Notes: generated from the letters alone by a model not told the origin. A DNA stretch of 64,000 nt from Chryseobacterium populi (GCF_000282115.1 NZ_AKJY01000003.1:1-64000), one strand, 5' to 3'; shown: positions 18,152 to 27,521, counted from the stretch's first letter. Made by a program: numbers and translations.

Positions 18152-20455
18152 TTAAAAAACACATTCAGCCGAAGCTTCTTTAGCAGCTGCAACCATTGCA
18201 ATCAAAGCTTTTTCTGTTTCCTCCCAATGTCTTGTCTTTAATCCGCAATCGGGGTTTACCCATAACTGGCTGGCGGGAATTACATTCTGGGCTTTCCTTA
18301 AAAGTTCAATCATTTCTCCTTTAGACGGAACTCTCGGTGAATGAATGTCATAAACACCCGGACCAATCTCATTCGGGTATTTGAAATCTGCAAAAGCATT
18401 TAAAAGTTCCATTTGAGAACGGGAACATTCTATGGTAATCACATCGGCATCCATATCGGCAATATTTTCAATAATATCGTTGAATTCCGAATAGCACATA
18501 TGCGTATGGATCTGGGTAGCATCCTCCACTCCACTTGCTGAAATTCTAAATGATTCTACGGCCCATTTCAGGTAATTCTGCCAGTCGTTTTTCCTTAAAG
18601 GAAGCCCCTCTCTGATTGCCGGTTCATCAATCTGAATGATTCTTATTCCCGCTTTCTCCAGGTCCACAACTTCATCACGTATGGCCAATGCAATCTGTTT
18701 ACAGGTTTCAGAACGCGGCTGGTCATCACGCACAAAAGACCATTGCAGAATGGTAACAGGTCCGGTTAACATTCCTTTTACCCATTTTTTCGTTTGAGTC
18801 TGGGCATACTGAGACCAATAGACCGTCATAGGATCAGGACGGAAAACATCGCCGAAGATGATTGGAGGCTTTACGCAACGGCTTCCGTAGCTCTGCACCC
18901 AACCGTTTTTGGTGAATACAAATCCTTTCAATTGTTCTCCAAAATATTCGACCATATCATTCCGTTCAAATTCGCCATGAACCAATACGTCAATTCCTAT
19001 TTCTTCCTGCCACTGAATTGTTCTCCGGGTTTCTTCTTTCAGCAGGATATCATATTGTTTTGCTGTCAGTTCCCCTTTTTTAAAGCTGGCTCTCCAGCTT
19101 CTTACTTCTGTAGTTTGCGGAAATGAACCTATTGTTGTCGTTGGAAATAACGGAAGCTGTAATACTTTTTGCTGCTCTTCTTTACGGATTCTGAATGAAT
19201 TTTTTCTCTGGCCGTCCTGTTCGGTTATTGCATTTACTCTTTGTTTTACGGTTTCGTTATGAATTAAAGAGGATGTTTTTCTGCCTGTAATAGCCTTCCT
19301 GTTTTCTTCAGAATCAATGAGAATATTTTCATCTTTGGTTCCGGTTGCCAGTTCTTTAAGCGTTACGACTTCTTGTACTTTCTGTTTGGCAAAGGCCAGC
19401 CAGTTTTTAATTTCAGGATTAAGATGGGTTTCAAAACTCAAATCACATGGTGAATGCAGCAGAGAACAGGATGGAGCTATAAAGATTCTTTCTGTACCCA
19501 GGTTTTCAATGGCTTTTTTTATAAGGTTTAAAGAGTTTTTATAATCATTTTTCCAGATATTCCTTCCGTCTACGATACCCAGTGATAAACTTAAGTTGTC
19601 AGGAACTGAATGCAATATCTCTTCTAACTGCTCAGGATTTCTCACCAGGTCCACATGCAAAACATCTACAGGAAGTACAGTAGCAAGTGACAAATTATCT
19701 TTTAACCCGTCGAAATAAGTGGCAATAATGAGTTTCAGTTCCGGGAATTGTTTTCTGATTTCCTGATAAACCCATTGATAGGTTTCCTTTGCCTTTTCAG
19801 TTAGATCCAGGGCTAAAAACGGTTCATCAAACTGAATCCATTCAGCGTCCTGCTCCTGAAGTTTTGTTAAAATTTCAATATAAACCGGAAGAAGATGTTG
19901 GGCCAGATCCAGCTTATCAAATCCCGGCTCTTTTTCTTTTCCCAGAAGAAGGTAGGAAACAGGTCCGATGATAACCGGTTTTGCATTAATTCCCGCGTGT
20001 TTTGCACCGGCAAATTCATTGAAAATTTTATTTGAAGTGAGCTTAAACTGCTGGTTTTTGTAAAACTCAGGAACGATATAATGATAATTGGTATCAAACC
20101 ATTTGGTCATTTCCATAGCAGTGATGTCCAGGCCTTCTTTTTGATAGCCTCTTGCCATAGCGAAATAAAGATCAAGCTCCGAACCGTTCTTTTTGAGAAT
20201 AACCTCATGATAGCGTGCAGGAATCGCTCCTACTATTAAACTCATATCCAGCACATGGTCATAATAGGAAAAGTCATTGCATGGGATAAGGTCTATTCCT
20301 GCTTCTTTCTGAATAGCCCAGTTTTGATTGCAGATATTTCTTCCGGTGTTAAGAAGTTCTTCCAAAACAATTTTGCCTGACCAATATTGCTCGCAGGCTT
20401 TTTTGAGTTCTCTTTTGCTACCAATTCGCGGATAGCCCAGAATGTGTGTTTGCAT
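18152..20455 (-). CDS. metE: Cobalamin-independent methionine synthase
   Basis: A 767-residue MetE of normal length. It transfers the methyl group of 5-methyltetrahydropteroyltri-glutamate to homocysteine to make methionine in the cytoplasm. The N-terminal domain opens with HILGYPRIGSKRELKKACE. The C-terminal catalytic barrel shows TTTIGSFPQTTEVR, VHGEFERNDMVEYFGE, IQIDEPAIREGLPLR, IHTHMCYSEF (zinc-binding His and Cys) and WVNPDCGLKTRHWEE (zinc Cys). It is transcribed alone from a leader that carries a cobalamin riboswitch, so it should be shut off when B12 is available and a MetH enzyme elsewhere can take over. Confidence 0.97.
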   Translation of the reverse strand: MQTHILGYPRIGSKRELKKACEQYWSGKIVLEELLNTGRNICNQNWAIQKEAGIDLIPCNDFSYYDHVLDMSLIVGAIPARYHEVILKKNGSELDLYFAMARGYQKEGLDITAMEMTKWFDTNYHYIVPEFYKNQQFKLTSNKIFNEFAGAKHAGINAKPVIIGPVSYLLLGKEKEPGFDKLDLAQHLLPVYIEILTKLQEQDAEWIQFDEPFLALDLTEKAKETYQWVYQEIRKQFPELKLIIATYFDGLKDNLSLATVLPVDVLHVDLVRNPEQLEEILHSVPDNLSLSLGIVDGRNIWKNDYKNSLNLIKKAIENLGTERIFIAPSCSLLHSPCDLSFETHLNPEIKNWLAFAKQKVQEVVTLKELATGTKDENILIDSEENRKAITGRKTSSLIHNETVKQRVNAITEQDGQRKNSFRIRKEEQQKVLQLPLFPTTTIGSFPQTTEVRSWRASFKKGELTAKQYDILLKEETRRTIQWQEEIGIDVLVHGEFERNDMVEYFGEQLKGFVFTKNGWVQSYGSRCVKPPIIFGDVFRPDPMTVYWSQYAQTQTKKWVKGMLTGPVTILQWSFVRDDQPRSETCKQIALAIRDEVVDLEKAGIRIIQIDEPAIREGLPLRKNDWQNYLKWAVESFRISASGVEDATQIHTHMCYSEFNDIIENIADMDADVITIECSRSQMELLNAFADFKYPNEIGPGVYDIHSPRVPSKGEMIELLRKAQNVIPASQLWVNPDCGLKTRHWEETEKALIAMVAAAKEASAECVF

Positions 20456-20633
20456 TTTTTAAACTTTTAAATTAAACTTAATTTTTTAAGCTCTTTAAAA
20501 TGCTTCATAATGCTATGCGATAAAGATGTTTTTTGGAGAGTAATAAATATATACGGATAATACAATTCACTCCGAATATATCATCTGTATGACCAAAAAA
20601 AGCTCCAGATCGCGAAAGCATTGTCAATTCAGT

Positions 20634-20798
20634 GAAGGCAGGTCTCCTGGCTTGTAACGGTTTCTGCCATCCTTCCCGCTTCCGGCAGTGGATATGCAAG
20701 GACAAAAACCTTTGGTGTGTTACTTACAGTTGCGCGACAGCCCGTGATTCTCACACGATTCCCTATTAATCTACCTTAAGTAAAACCTTTCCTGTCTG
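20634..20798 (-). promoter_or_regulatory. Cobalamin (B12) riboswitch upstream of metE
   Basis: On the minus strand the leader shows the conserved cobalamin aptamer parts in order: ATAGGGAATCGTGTGAGAAT, CGGGCTGTCGCGCAACTGTA, and the 3' B12 box AGCCAGGAGACCTGCC. They span about 165 bases, with the 3' edge 180 bases before the metE ATG. Binding of adenosyl- or another cobalamin is expected to reduce metE expression. The expression platform between the aptamer and the ATG is AT-rich and I cannot resolve a clear terminator in it. Boundaries are approximate. Confidence 0.92.
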
Positions 20799-20944
20799 AT
20801 GAAGTATTAAAGAACTGTTATTTTATAAACCCTGATCAATAGTATTGATAAGATTTTAATTTTGTGTAAAAATAAGCATGCAGAATAAAACAATATTATC
20901 TTTGCATTAATTAAGTTAATAAAACTTTAAAATTAAACTCAGAA

Positions 20945-20998
20945 AGAATATAATTCTGTATATTCGCCTGATTTAAAATTTAAAAGAATAATATTCTG
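20945..20998 (+). promoter_or_regulatory. Two candidate Lrp/AsnC operator dyads
   Basis: AGAATATAATTCTG (20945-20958) and AGAATAATATTCTG (20985-20998) are near-identical GAAT-N3-ATTC dyads 40 bases apart, about four helical turns. The second touches the GTG start of the Lrp gene. The arrangement fits autoregulation by an Lrp-type octamer. Confidence 0.6.
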
Positions 20999-21459
20999 TG
21001 GAACACCTTGATGACAAAGACATACAGCTGCTCAGGCTGCTTCAGAAAAATACCAAACTGACCGTTAAAGAGCTTGCCAAAGAAATTAATCTTTCTCCCT
21101 CGCCTGTTTTTGAAAGGGTAAAACGGCTCGAACAGGAAGGATATATTAAGAGATACAGTGCTATTCTGGATGCTGAAAAGCTCAACCGGGGATTTACGGT
21201 TTTCTGCCAGATCAAATTAAAAATCCATGACCGGTCTGTGGGACACGAGTTTGTCAGTGAAATTCTGGAAATTGAAGAAGTTGCAGAATGCTACAATATC
21301 TCAGGAGATTTTGATTTCCTTTTGAAAGTTCAGGTTCGGGATATGAAACATTACCAGGATTTTGTATTTAATAAACTGGGTTCTGTAGATTCTATCGGCA
21401 GTACGCATAGTACCTTCGTAATGGCCGAAGTAAAAAATACCCACGGACTGACCATATAA
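20998..21459 (+). CDS. Lrp/AsnC-family transcriptional regulator
   Basis: A 153-residue regulator with an N-terminal HTH (LLRLLQKNTKLTVKELAKEINLSPSPVFERVKRLEQEGYIKRY) and a C-terminal RAM ligand-binding domain (GFTVFCQIKL, VAECYNISGDFDFLLKVQVRDMKHYQDFV). It starts at GTG (20998). This family senses amino acids. It lies divergent from the metE leader, so amino acid metabolism is the likely area of control. Two dyad sites precede its start. Confidence 0.93.
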   Translation: MEHLDDKDIQLLRLLQKNTKLTVKELAKEINLSPSPVFERVKRLEQEGYIKRYSAILDAEKLNRGFTVFCQIKLKIHDRSVGHEFVSEILEIEEVAECYNISGDFDFLLKVQVRDMKHYQDFVFNKLGSVDSIGSTHSTFVMAEVKNTHGLTI

Positions 21460-21515
21460 ACCGTTCTCTCCCATCAAATTAAAAACATTTATTAATATTA
21501 GAGCATTATTTATCA

Positions 21516-22022
21516 ATGTTTTCAGATATTATTACTAAAGATCTTAAAGTTATTTTCGTCGGAATTAATCCCGGTTTAAAATCTGCTGCAGATGGGCATC
21601 ATTTTTCAGGGAAAAGCAACCGCTTTTGGAAAGTCCTGCACTTGTCAGGTTTTACACCCTACCAGATTGAAGCGGTAAATGATAAAGATATCTTAATGTT
21701 TGGCTGTGGGCTGACTACTGCTGTGGAAAGGCCAACTTCAAAAGCAGATGAGCTTTCAAAAGTGGAATTTGATCATGCTCTTGAAAGTTTTAAAGCAAAA
21801 ATGACTGAATTTCAGCCTGAATATATTGCTTTTCTAGGGAAGGCTGCCTATAAAGCATTCTCCGGAAAGAAAGAGATCTTGTGGGGGCATCAGCCGGAAA
21901 GCCTCTGTAGTGCCACAGTCTGGGTTTTGCCTAATACAAGCGGTCTGAACCGTGGATTTACACTGGAAAATCTTGTTTTCCATTATGCTGATTTCAATAA
22001 AACAATCAATGATTCTTTGTAG
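21516..22022 (+). CDS. mug: Mismatch-specific uracil/thymine DNA glycosylase
   Basis: A 168-residue Mug/TDG-family enzyme that removes uracil, or ethenocytosine, opposite guanine. The catalytic motif VGINPGLKSAADGHHFSG has Asn18 at the position of the E. coli catalytic Asn. The intercalation motif is PNTSGLNRGFT (about 146-156). The length fits the family. It converges with the AAG glycosylase gene, with only nine bases between the stops and a small hairpin (TAGCTTC/GAAGCTA) in the junction. The two repair genes are therefore neighbours but not co-transcribed. Confidence 0.92.
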   Translation: MFSDIITKDLKVIFVGINPGLKSAADGHHFSGKSNRFWKVLHLSGFTPYQIEAVNDKDILMFGCGLTTAVERPTSKADELSKVEFDHALESFKAKMTEFQPEYIAFLGKAAYKAFSGKKEILWGHQPESLCSATVWVLPNTSGLNRGFTLENLVFHYADFNKTINDSL

Positions 22023-22031
22023 CTTCTGAAG

Positions 22032-22637
22032 CTATATTTTATTAGGTTTGCTCACATACGGATTAGATTTTATAAAAAAACGCCATGGTAAAAGGGCATG
22101 CTCCCGGGCATATTCTACTCCTACACGCGGAACTTCGGCGATCTCATCAGGAGTGTATCGAATAGCGTGATCTTCAATCCAGATTTCTTCCCCTGTCAGA
22201 TCTTTTTTATTGAAGGAAGCATTAATTCCCAAAGCTTTTGCAGCAGAGCCCGGCCCGGATGAAATAGCAGGTTTGGAAGCCGGCATATTTCGCCTCATTT
22301 CCATTATTTCTTTACCGATGATAGGTTCAATGGCTCTTATCAATACGGCATTTGGATCATCTTCCACAGAAGTCACGATATTGAAAAGATGATGAATACC
22401 ATAACAGAGATAGACATAGGAGGCTCCACCCTCATTATAAAGTATTTCTGTTCTGCTGGTGCGTCGTCCTCCGTACGCATGAGACGCTTTATCCTGCACT
22501 CCAAAATAGGCTTCTGTTTCTACAATGATTCCGGCAGTAATATCATCATCGATTTTAGTATAAAGAACCTTACCTAATAGGTCTTTGGCCAAGAAAATTA
22601 CATCCTGATGAAGATAATATGATGATTTAAGTTTCAA
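22032..22637 (-). CDS. DNA-3-methyladenine glycosylase (AAG/MPG family)
   Basis: A 201-residue base-excision repair enzyme. Features are AKDLLGKVLYTK, VETEAYFGVQDKASHAYGGRRT (catalytic Glu and DNA-contact residues), YVYLCYGIHHLFNIV, AVLIRAIEPI, and SSGPGSAAKALGI near 125-137. It removes alkylated purines such as 3-methyladenine and hypoxanthine. It is convergent with mug. Confidence 0.95.
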   Translation of the reverse strand: MKLKSSYYLHQDVIFLAKDLLGKVLYTKIDDDITAGIIVETEAYFGVQDKASHAYGGRRTSRTEILYNEGGASYVYLCYGIHHLFNIVTSVEDDPNAVLIRAIEPIIGKEIMEMRRNMPASKPAISSGPGSAAKALGINASFNKKDLTGEEIWIEDHAIRYTPDEIAEVPRVGVEYAREHALLPWRFFIKSNPYVSKPNKI

Positions 22638-22732
22638 ATTGATTTATTTTTAATCGTGATGTTTTAGAATAATTCGAGCTCTAAAAATACCATTAAAAAA
22701 ATTATCAATAAAATTAAAAACAGGAGTGAATA

Positions 22733-22936
22733 TTAATAAGTAATGATATAATAATCCTGAATCTTATTATCAGTACAATAGAGATACAATCTCGTTTTGA
22801 TGAGCCCGAAACAATAGCTTTTAAGAAAGCAGACATATTCTGCAGGCTGCAGTTTTTTAATCTTGTATCCTTTTAAAATAATTTTTGCCTCTGAAATGTT
22901 TTTCCCGACAAGGGTATTAAAGTTAACGGTTTTCAT
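22733..22936 (-). CDS. Small protein resembling I78-type peptidase inhibitors
   Basis: A 67-residue protein without a signal peptide. The layout LVGKNISEAKIILKGYKIKKLQP followed by RLYLYCTDNKIQDYYI resembles the peptidase inhibitor I78/potato inhibitor I pattern, 'GK...EA...L...' then 'R...V..D....I..V'. The similarity is read by eye and is modest. It lies 21 bases upstream (in transcription downstream) of the HTH protein gene at 22958 and is probably co-transcribed with it. Confidence 0.5.
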   Translation of the reverse strand: MKTVNFNTLVGKNISEAKIILKGYKIKKLQPAEYVCFLKSYCFGLIKTRLYLYCTDNKIQDYYIITY

Positions 22937-22957
22937 TATGCATAGTTTTACCGGGGT

Positions 22958-23281
22958 TCAGATTAAAAACAGCTTCTTCCATCGGGTCACTGTATTCCTG
23001 CTCAGATTAAAATGACGGGCTAACTGCATATTATTGTATTTGTGCTTTTTCTGGTAATCTAAAATTTCAAGGATGGCCTGCTTGCTATAAAAGCGGTGTT
23101 TCTGGTTAAAGTCATGCGCTTTTTGATCACATCCGCTAAAGAGCATCTGATTGAAACTGATCACTTCTAAAACCGAAAAATTTTCTTTGGGCAGCATCGA
23201 TAGGTATTCCTCTTTTTTTTCGGGATATTTTTCATTGATTAGATCGGTATAAATTCTTTTATAATCCGGTGTTGTTTTCAT
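22958..23281 (-). CDS. Transposase-like HTH protein
   Basis: A 107-residue protein. The N-terminal half is helical (KRIYTDLINEKYPEKKEEYLSML) and the C-terminal half is a helix-turn-helix (LQYNNMQLARHFNLSRNTVTRWKK-like, about 80-104). Such short HTH proteins are frequent in Chryseobacterium and often labelled transposase, although no catalytic domain is present. A DNA-binding regulatory role is more likely. It precedes the small I78-like gene. Confidence 0.6.
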   Translation of the reverse strand: MKTTPDYKRIYTDLINEKYPEKKEEYLSMLPKENFSVLEVISFNQMLFSGCDQKAHDFNQKHRFYSKQAILEILDYQKKHKYNNMQLARHFNLSRNTVTRWKKLFLI

Positions 23282-23696
23282 AATCGATTTCGGTTGAATG
23301 TTTAAAATGAAGAGCTACATCATTCGGAATCAGGATAAACAAAAAGTAATAAGGCCAAAACCTTTAATTGAGGGGATTACAGATTCTGACCATTACTTTT
23401 TCCTGATTTGTGTTATTAGAATGTATTTTAAAATTGCCTGATTTTGAGATTGGGATTAGAAACCACCTGAATGTTTCTGCAACATTACGGGTTTACAGAG
23501 CAAAATAAAAACAATATATGTGATGATTTCTGAATATATATCAAAGCTTTTAAACTGATCCATATGAAAACTTTTAATGTATTCTTTTTTAGTATTTTGA
23601 ATGTTTAAATAATACAATTAATTCCGAATTATTAACATTATATTTAAACGTTTATCCTTAAATTAGTGGTTAATTTGCATGCTTTAAACACATTCT
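23282..23696. other. Intergenic region with inverted repeat and dyad
   Basis: A 415-base gap between divergent genes. It holds an inverted repeat (AATCAGG 23328-23334 and AAAAAGTAAT 23341-23350 pairing with ATTACTTTTT 23392-23401 and CCTGATT 23402-23408, with one asymmetric bulge), and the dyad AATTCCGAATT at 23620-23630 upstream of the TPR-AraC gene. No coding frame is convincing. Confidence 0.5.
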
Positions 23697-25286
23697 ATGA
23701 AAAAATATATACCCCTATTCTTTTGCCTGATTTTCGGTTTTACTTATGCTCAGATGATTAATAAGGCACAAGTAGACATTGAAATAGGAAAAGCGAAAAA
23801 ATTTTCGGCAAATGATCCCGAAAAAGCGATAGAGCTTTGTAAGAATATTTACAGGGCTTCTAAAGAGCTGGATTATAAAGAAGGAATGCTGGAAAGCAAT
23901 ACGATACTTATGGCCAAGTATTTTGACAGAGGAAGTTTTAAAGATGTCATAGAGATTAGCAAAGAAGCTGAAAAACTGGCTGGTGAAACTAAAAATAATG
24001 AACTGCTTTCCAATGTCTGCAGACTTAGGGCAGCATCTTATACAGAATTGGGTTTTAATGAGAATAGCCGCAAAGAATTTTTAAAAGCCCTGGGTATTAC
24101 TGAAAAATTAACTTCTGAAAATTATAAATATTATCAGCAGGCGCTTATATACAATGGATTGGCAAGTTATTCCGCTCATGTTAATGCTCCGATAGATTCT
24201 GTCGTTTATTATCAGAAAAAAAGCCTGGAAATCATTAATAAAGTAGATGATCACAAAGATTTTATTAATAAAAAACATCATACCCTGGCTTTGGCCTATA
24301 TCAATCTTGGAATGACGAGCAATGCATTGCACCATACCCGGGATGCGGAAATGTATTTTTCAAAAGCACTGGACCTGTGCCGGAGTGAGAAGTATACAAT
24401 AGGCAAAGATCTTGAAGTAATGGTTCTTAACGAATTTTCCTGGCTTTATTATGATCAGAAAAAATATGATAAAGCAATATCCTATGCAGAACAGGCTGAA
24501 AGGCTTGAAAAACAGATAAGATCCCCTTATATCCGCAGAGATGTTTATGAAGTCTTTTTCAAATCTTATGTAGAACAAGGTAAAAAAGAGGATTCAAAAA
24601 AATATATGAACCTCTATACCCAGCTCAACGACAGCCTTATCAATGCTGAAAAAAAAACGATCAATACGCCTGTAAAACATCTGATGGCTGAGCAGGGAGA
24701 GATTCATTCCAACAGTATTCAGAAAATGCTGATCATTACCTCCGGCATTGCCATTGTTCTGCTATTGACAGGCTCATTTTTCTGGAAAAGGAATCAGGCT
24801 AAGCTTCATAAAAAATATGAAACGATGATAGAAAGTCTGAAATCAAAAAATGAAGATCCCGGCCCTGCTTCATCATCCCCTATTTCTGCTGAAAAAGGGA
24901 TCAGCATTACCGATGATACGGTTAAGGTCATACTTCTTAAATTAGAAAAATTCGAGAAATCCCAGAAGTTTATTAAGAAAGATCTGAGCCTTACCTCTCT
25001 TGCCAACGAATTAAACACCAATACCCGGTATCTTTCCGAAATCATAAAGCAGTATAAAGGAAAGAACTACAATAATTATATCAATGGCTTAAGGATAGAT
25101 TATATTACCAATAAGCTTTATGAAAACCCGGTGTACAGGGAGTATAAGATCAGCTATCTCGCTGAGGCCTGCGGAATTTCTTCCAGGGAAGTCTTTGCCG
25201 TCATATTTAAAAAAGAAACGGGAGTTACCCCTTCATACTTTATCAATAACCTGAAAAAAGACTATTCCAACCAGGAATACGTGTAA
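23697..25286 (+). CDS. TPR-containing AraC-type regulator
   Basis: A 529-residue membrane regulator. It has a signal peptide (MKKYIPLFFCLIFGFTYAQ), TPR repeats at about 40-320, one transmembrane helix at about 345-365 (IITSGIAIVLLLTGSFFW), a linker, and an AraC-type HTH at about 425-525 (LTSLANELNTNTRYLSEIIKQ, ISYLAEACGISSREVFAVIF, TGVTPSYFINNLK). It belongs to the large Bacteroidetes set of TPR-HTH regulators. The next gene on the same strand encodes a T9SS-exported protein 86 bases downstream, a possible target. Confidence 0.9.
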   Translation: MKKYIPLFFCLIFGFTYAQMINKAQVDIEIGKAKKFSANDPEKAIELCKNIYRASKELDYKEGMLESNTILMAKYFDRGSFKDVIEISKEAEKLAGETKNNELLSNVCRLRAASYTELGFNENSRKEFLKALGITEKLTSENYKYYQQALIYNGLASYSAHVNAPIDSVVYYQKKSLEIINKVDDHKDFINKKHHTLALAYINLGMTSNALHHTRDAEMYFSKALDLCRSEKYTIGKDLEVMVLNEFSWLYYDQKKYDKAISYAEQAERLEKQIRSPYIRRDVYEVFFKSYVEQGKKEDSKKYMNLYTQLNDSLINAEKKTINTPVKHLMAEQGEIHSNSIQKMLIITSGIAIVLLLTGSFFWKRNQAKLHKKYETMIESLKSKNEDPGPASSSPISAEKGISITDDTVKVILLKLEKFEKSQKFIKKDLSLTSLANELNTNTRYLSEIIKQYKGKNYNNYINGLRIDYITNKLYENPVYREYKISYLAEACGISSREVFAVIFKKETGVTPSYFINNLKKDYSNQEYV

Positions 25287-25372
25287 TGAATTCAGATATT
25301 CTCACTATAAGTTCTTGTATTGCTTTAGAAAAGGAAACAACTTCGTGATATAAACTTAAAATTTATTGTCGT

Positions 25373-26671
25373 ATGAAAAAAAAATACTTTATTTCTGTTT
25401 GCCTGGTTTTAAGCAGCATGGGTGTAAATGCACAGTCTGAATTCAGATTACTTACCGGTTGGGGAACCCGCCTGTATGATATCAACAGCACTGGAAATGC
25501 TGTACATTCCGGGGGGTATTACAATTATTCCACAGATACAAGTACTCCGATAGAACCCGTTGCTGATGCTACCAACCGGCTGAATAATGCAGGAAATATA
25601 GCGGGAAGCATGCCTTTTGCAGCAACGGATGGCTCCAGCCTGAGCCAGGCAGCTTACCGGAAAGACGGAATCTGGACTGCTATCGGGTATTTTCCCGGAG
25701 ACACGCCGGGAAACAGCTGGTTTGGAGACGCAAAAGGAATCTCAGCCAATAATGTCTATGTCGCCGGACAAATGACATCCGGCGGTGCAGGAAGCAGCTA
25801 CCCTTTTATTTATAACACTGAAACCGGAACACTGACCAAGCTTACCGGAGACCTTCTGTATACCAATGGCCGCGGGGCTGATGTAAATGATAATGGGATC
25901 GTTGCCGGATGGGTAGACCGGGAAGATATTTTCGGAGCCGGAACTTTTAGGGTCCCTGCCTATTTTGATGCCGCCGGAGGTTTGCATTATATTGATTTCA
26001 GCACTCCGGAATACGGAGAAGCTGGTGATGTGAGTAATACCGGCCTGGTGGTAGGCTATAAAGGAAGCAAAGCTTTTATTTATAATACAAATACCAATGT
26101 TTACCAGGCATTTGATGCACCTGCCGGGTATACCGATGCTGTTTTTGTATCCGTTGCAGAGAATGGTGCTGCGGTAGGATATTGCGGAATGATCGGAGAT
26201 CGGGAAGTGATCATTTACCATCCTTCTTTAGGCAGTACACCGGTTTTATTGACCAGTCTTCTGGCTTCTCAGAATATCTCAGTCAGTACTTTTGACGGAA
26301 AGCTCGGTACAGGAATGGGGATTTCGCCGGACGGTAAGTACATCTGCGGATTTGATAATTCGGTTCCACCTATATTTGCTGCAGGATGGATAGTTAAATT
26401 AGACAGTATATTGGGTACAACAGACTCTGTGCAAAATACTCCGTTTAATATTTATCCGAACCCGGTGCAGGATGTACTCCATATTTCCGGCGGAGAAACA
26501 ATAAAATCACTGTTGATCTATGATGCAAGTGGAAAACTGGTTAAAAGTGATCTTTCAGTCAATGCTAAAAATAATACAATTGATTTATCCATGCTGAAAA
26601 CAGGTGTATATATGGGAAGTATCGTTTTAAATAAAGGAAGTATTAAGACGTTTAAGTTCATTAAAAAATAG
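25373..26671 (+). CDS. Secreted T9SS protein with HAF-like repeats
   Basis: A 432-residue exported protein. The signal peptide ends near GVNAQS. The central region (about 30-345) has repeats of the 'DVNDNGIVAGW', 'DVSNTGLVVGY', 'SVAENGAAVGYC' and 'GISPDGKYICGF' kind, typical of extracellular HAF-repeat/beta-propeller proteins. The C-terminal type A sorting domain starts at about 358 (FNIYPNPVQDVLHISGGE, LLIYDASGKLV, LKTGVYMGSIV). It is exported by Sec and T9SS. Ligand unknown. Confidence 0.85.
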   Translation: MKKKYFISVCLVLSSMGVNAQSEFRLLTGWGTRLYDINSTGNAVHSGGYYNYSTDTSTPIEPVADATNRLNNAGNIAGSMPFAATDGSSLSQAAYRKDGIWTAIGYFPGDTPGNSWFGDAKGISANNVYVAGQMTSGGAGSSYPFIYNTETGTLTKLTGDLLYTNGRGADVNDNGIVAGWVDREDIFGAGTFRVPAYFDAAGGLHYIDFSTPEYGEAGDVSNTGLVVGYKGSKAFIYNTNTNVYQAFDAPAGYTDAVFVSVAENGAAVGYCGMIGDREVIIYHPSLGSTPVLLTSLLASQNISVSTFDGKLGTGMGISPDGKYICGFDNSVPPIFAAGWIVKLDSILGTTDSVQNTPFNIYPNPVQDVLHISGGETIKSLLIYDASGKLVKSDLSVNAKNNTIDLSMLKTGVYMGSIVLNKGSIKTFKFIKK

Positions 26672-26705
26672 ATTCGGCTAACGTAATTATTTTTAGCGTC
26701 AAAAA

Positions 26706-26740
26706 AAAATGGTAACCAGAATTAATCCGGTTACCATTTT
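26706..26740. terminator. Bidirectional terminator
   Basis: A perfect 12-bp inverted repeat (AAAATGGTAACC 26706-26717 / GGTTACCATTTT 26729-26740, 11-nt loop) lies between the convergent T9SS protein gene and the SDR gene. A-rich and T-rich flanks serve both directions. Confidence 0.8.
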
Positions 26741-26765
26741 ACTTATTCATTGTGTTTTTCAGTGT

Positions 26766-27521
26766 CTATCTTGTCGTATAGCCACCGTTGGCAAAAATAG
26801 TCTGTCCGGTGATCCACCATCCGTCTGTTACTAAAAACTCTACTAACGGAGCGATGTCATTAATATGGGTTAATCCGCCTAATGCTGAAGCTGATTTGTG
26901 ATAGGCTACTGCATCTTCGGTTTCCTGACCGTAGAAAAAAGGAGTATCCATTGGGCCCGGTGCAACAGCTGTAACCGAAATTCCCCTTGAACCGAATTCT
27001 TTAGAAGCTGCTCTTGTAAAATGCTCTACCGGAGCTTTGGCACCTGCATACGTAGAATATAATCCGGTATATGCAGCCAATAAAGAAGTTACGATCGTAC
27101 AGATCCTGCCATTATCATTCAGTTTTTTACCTGCCTCCTGCAAGAAGAAATACGCTGATTTTGAGTTAACCCCGAACATCGTATCATATTCCACTTCCGT
27201 GGTTTCGGTAAACGGCTTTTTCAGGACCATCCCCACTGTATTGATGGCAACATCAACCCCACCGAAACGGGCAATTGCCTCATCAAAAAAACGGGTAATG
27301 TTTTCTATTTTGGTCAGATCTCCCTGGAATAAAAATGCTTCTGCTCCCAGAGCCTGTACTTCTTCCAGTGTTTTTTCACTTTCAGCTTTAGAGCTTTCGC
27401 TGTTATAGTGTATGGCTAATTTTGCTCCTTTTGCTGCAAAATCTTTACTTAATAATCCGCCAAGGTTTTTACCACCACCGGCGATTAATACTACTTTTCC
27501 TTTTACATTGTGTGTTGACAT
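26766..27521 (-). CDS. SDR-family oxidoreductase
   Basis: A 251-residue short-chain dehydrogenase/reductase. It has the cofactor loop VLIAGGGKNLGGLLSKDFA near the N-terminus, NTVGMV (about 90), a catalytic Ser (IVTSLLAAY), the Tyr-x3-Lys pair in YSTYAGAKAPVEHF, and PGPMDTPFF after it. The C-terminus ITGQTIFANGGYTTR is typical. The start is placed at the ATG at 27521 (MSTHNVKGK). Frames upstream of it are less plausible. The substrate is unknown. An AATTCCGAATT dyad lies about 84 bases upstream of the start. Confidence 0.9.
   Translation of the reverse strand: MSTHNVKGKVVLIAGGGKNLGGLLSKDFAAKGAKLAIHYNSESSKAESEKTLEEVQALGAEAFLFQGDLTKIENITRFFDEAIARFGGVDVAINTVGMVLKKPFTETTEVEYDTMFGVNSKSAYFFLQEAGKKLNDNGRICTIVTSLLAAYTGLYSTYAGAKAPVEHFTRAASKEFGSRGISVTAVAPGPMDTPFFYGQETEDAVAYHKSASALGGLTHINDIAPLVEFLVTDGWWITGQTIFANGGYTTR

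Noticed and set aside
20505..20705. Open frame in the metE leader
   Set aside because: It is explained by the B12 aptamer sequence and has no coding character.
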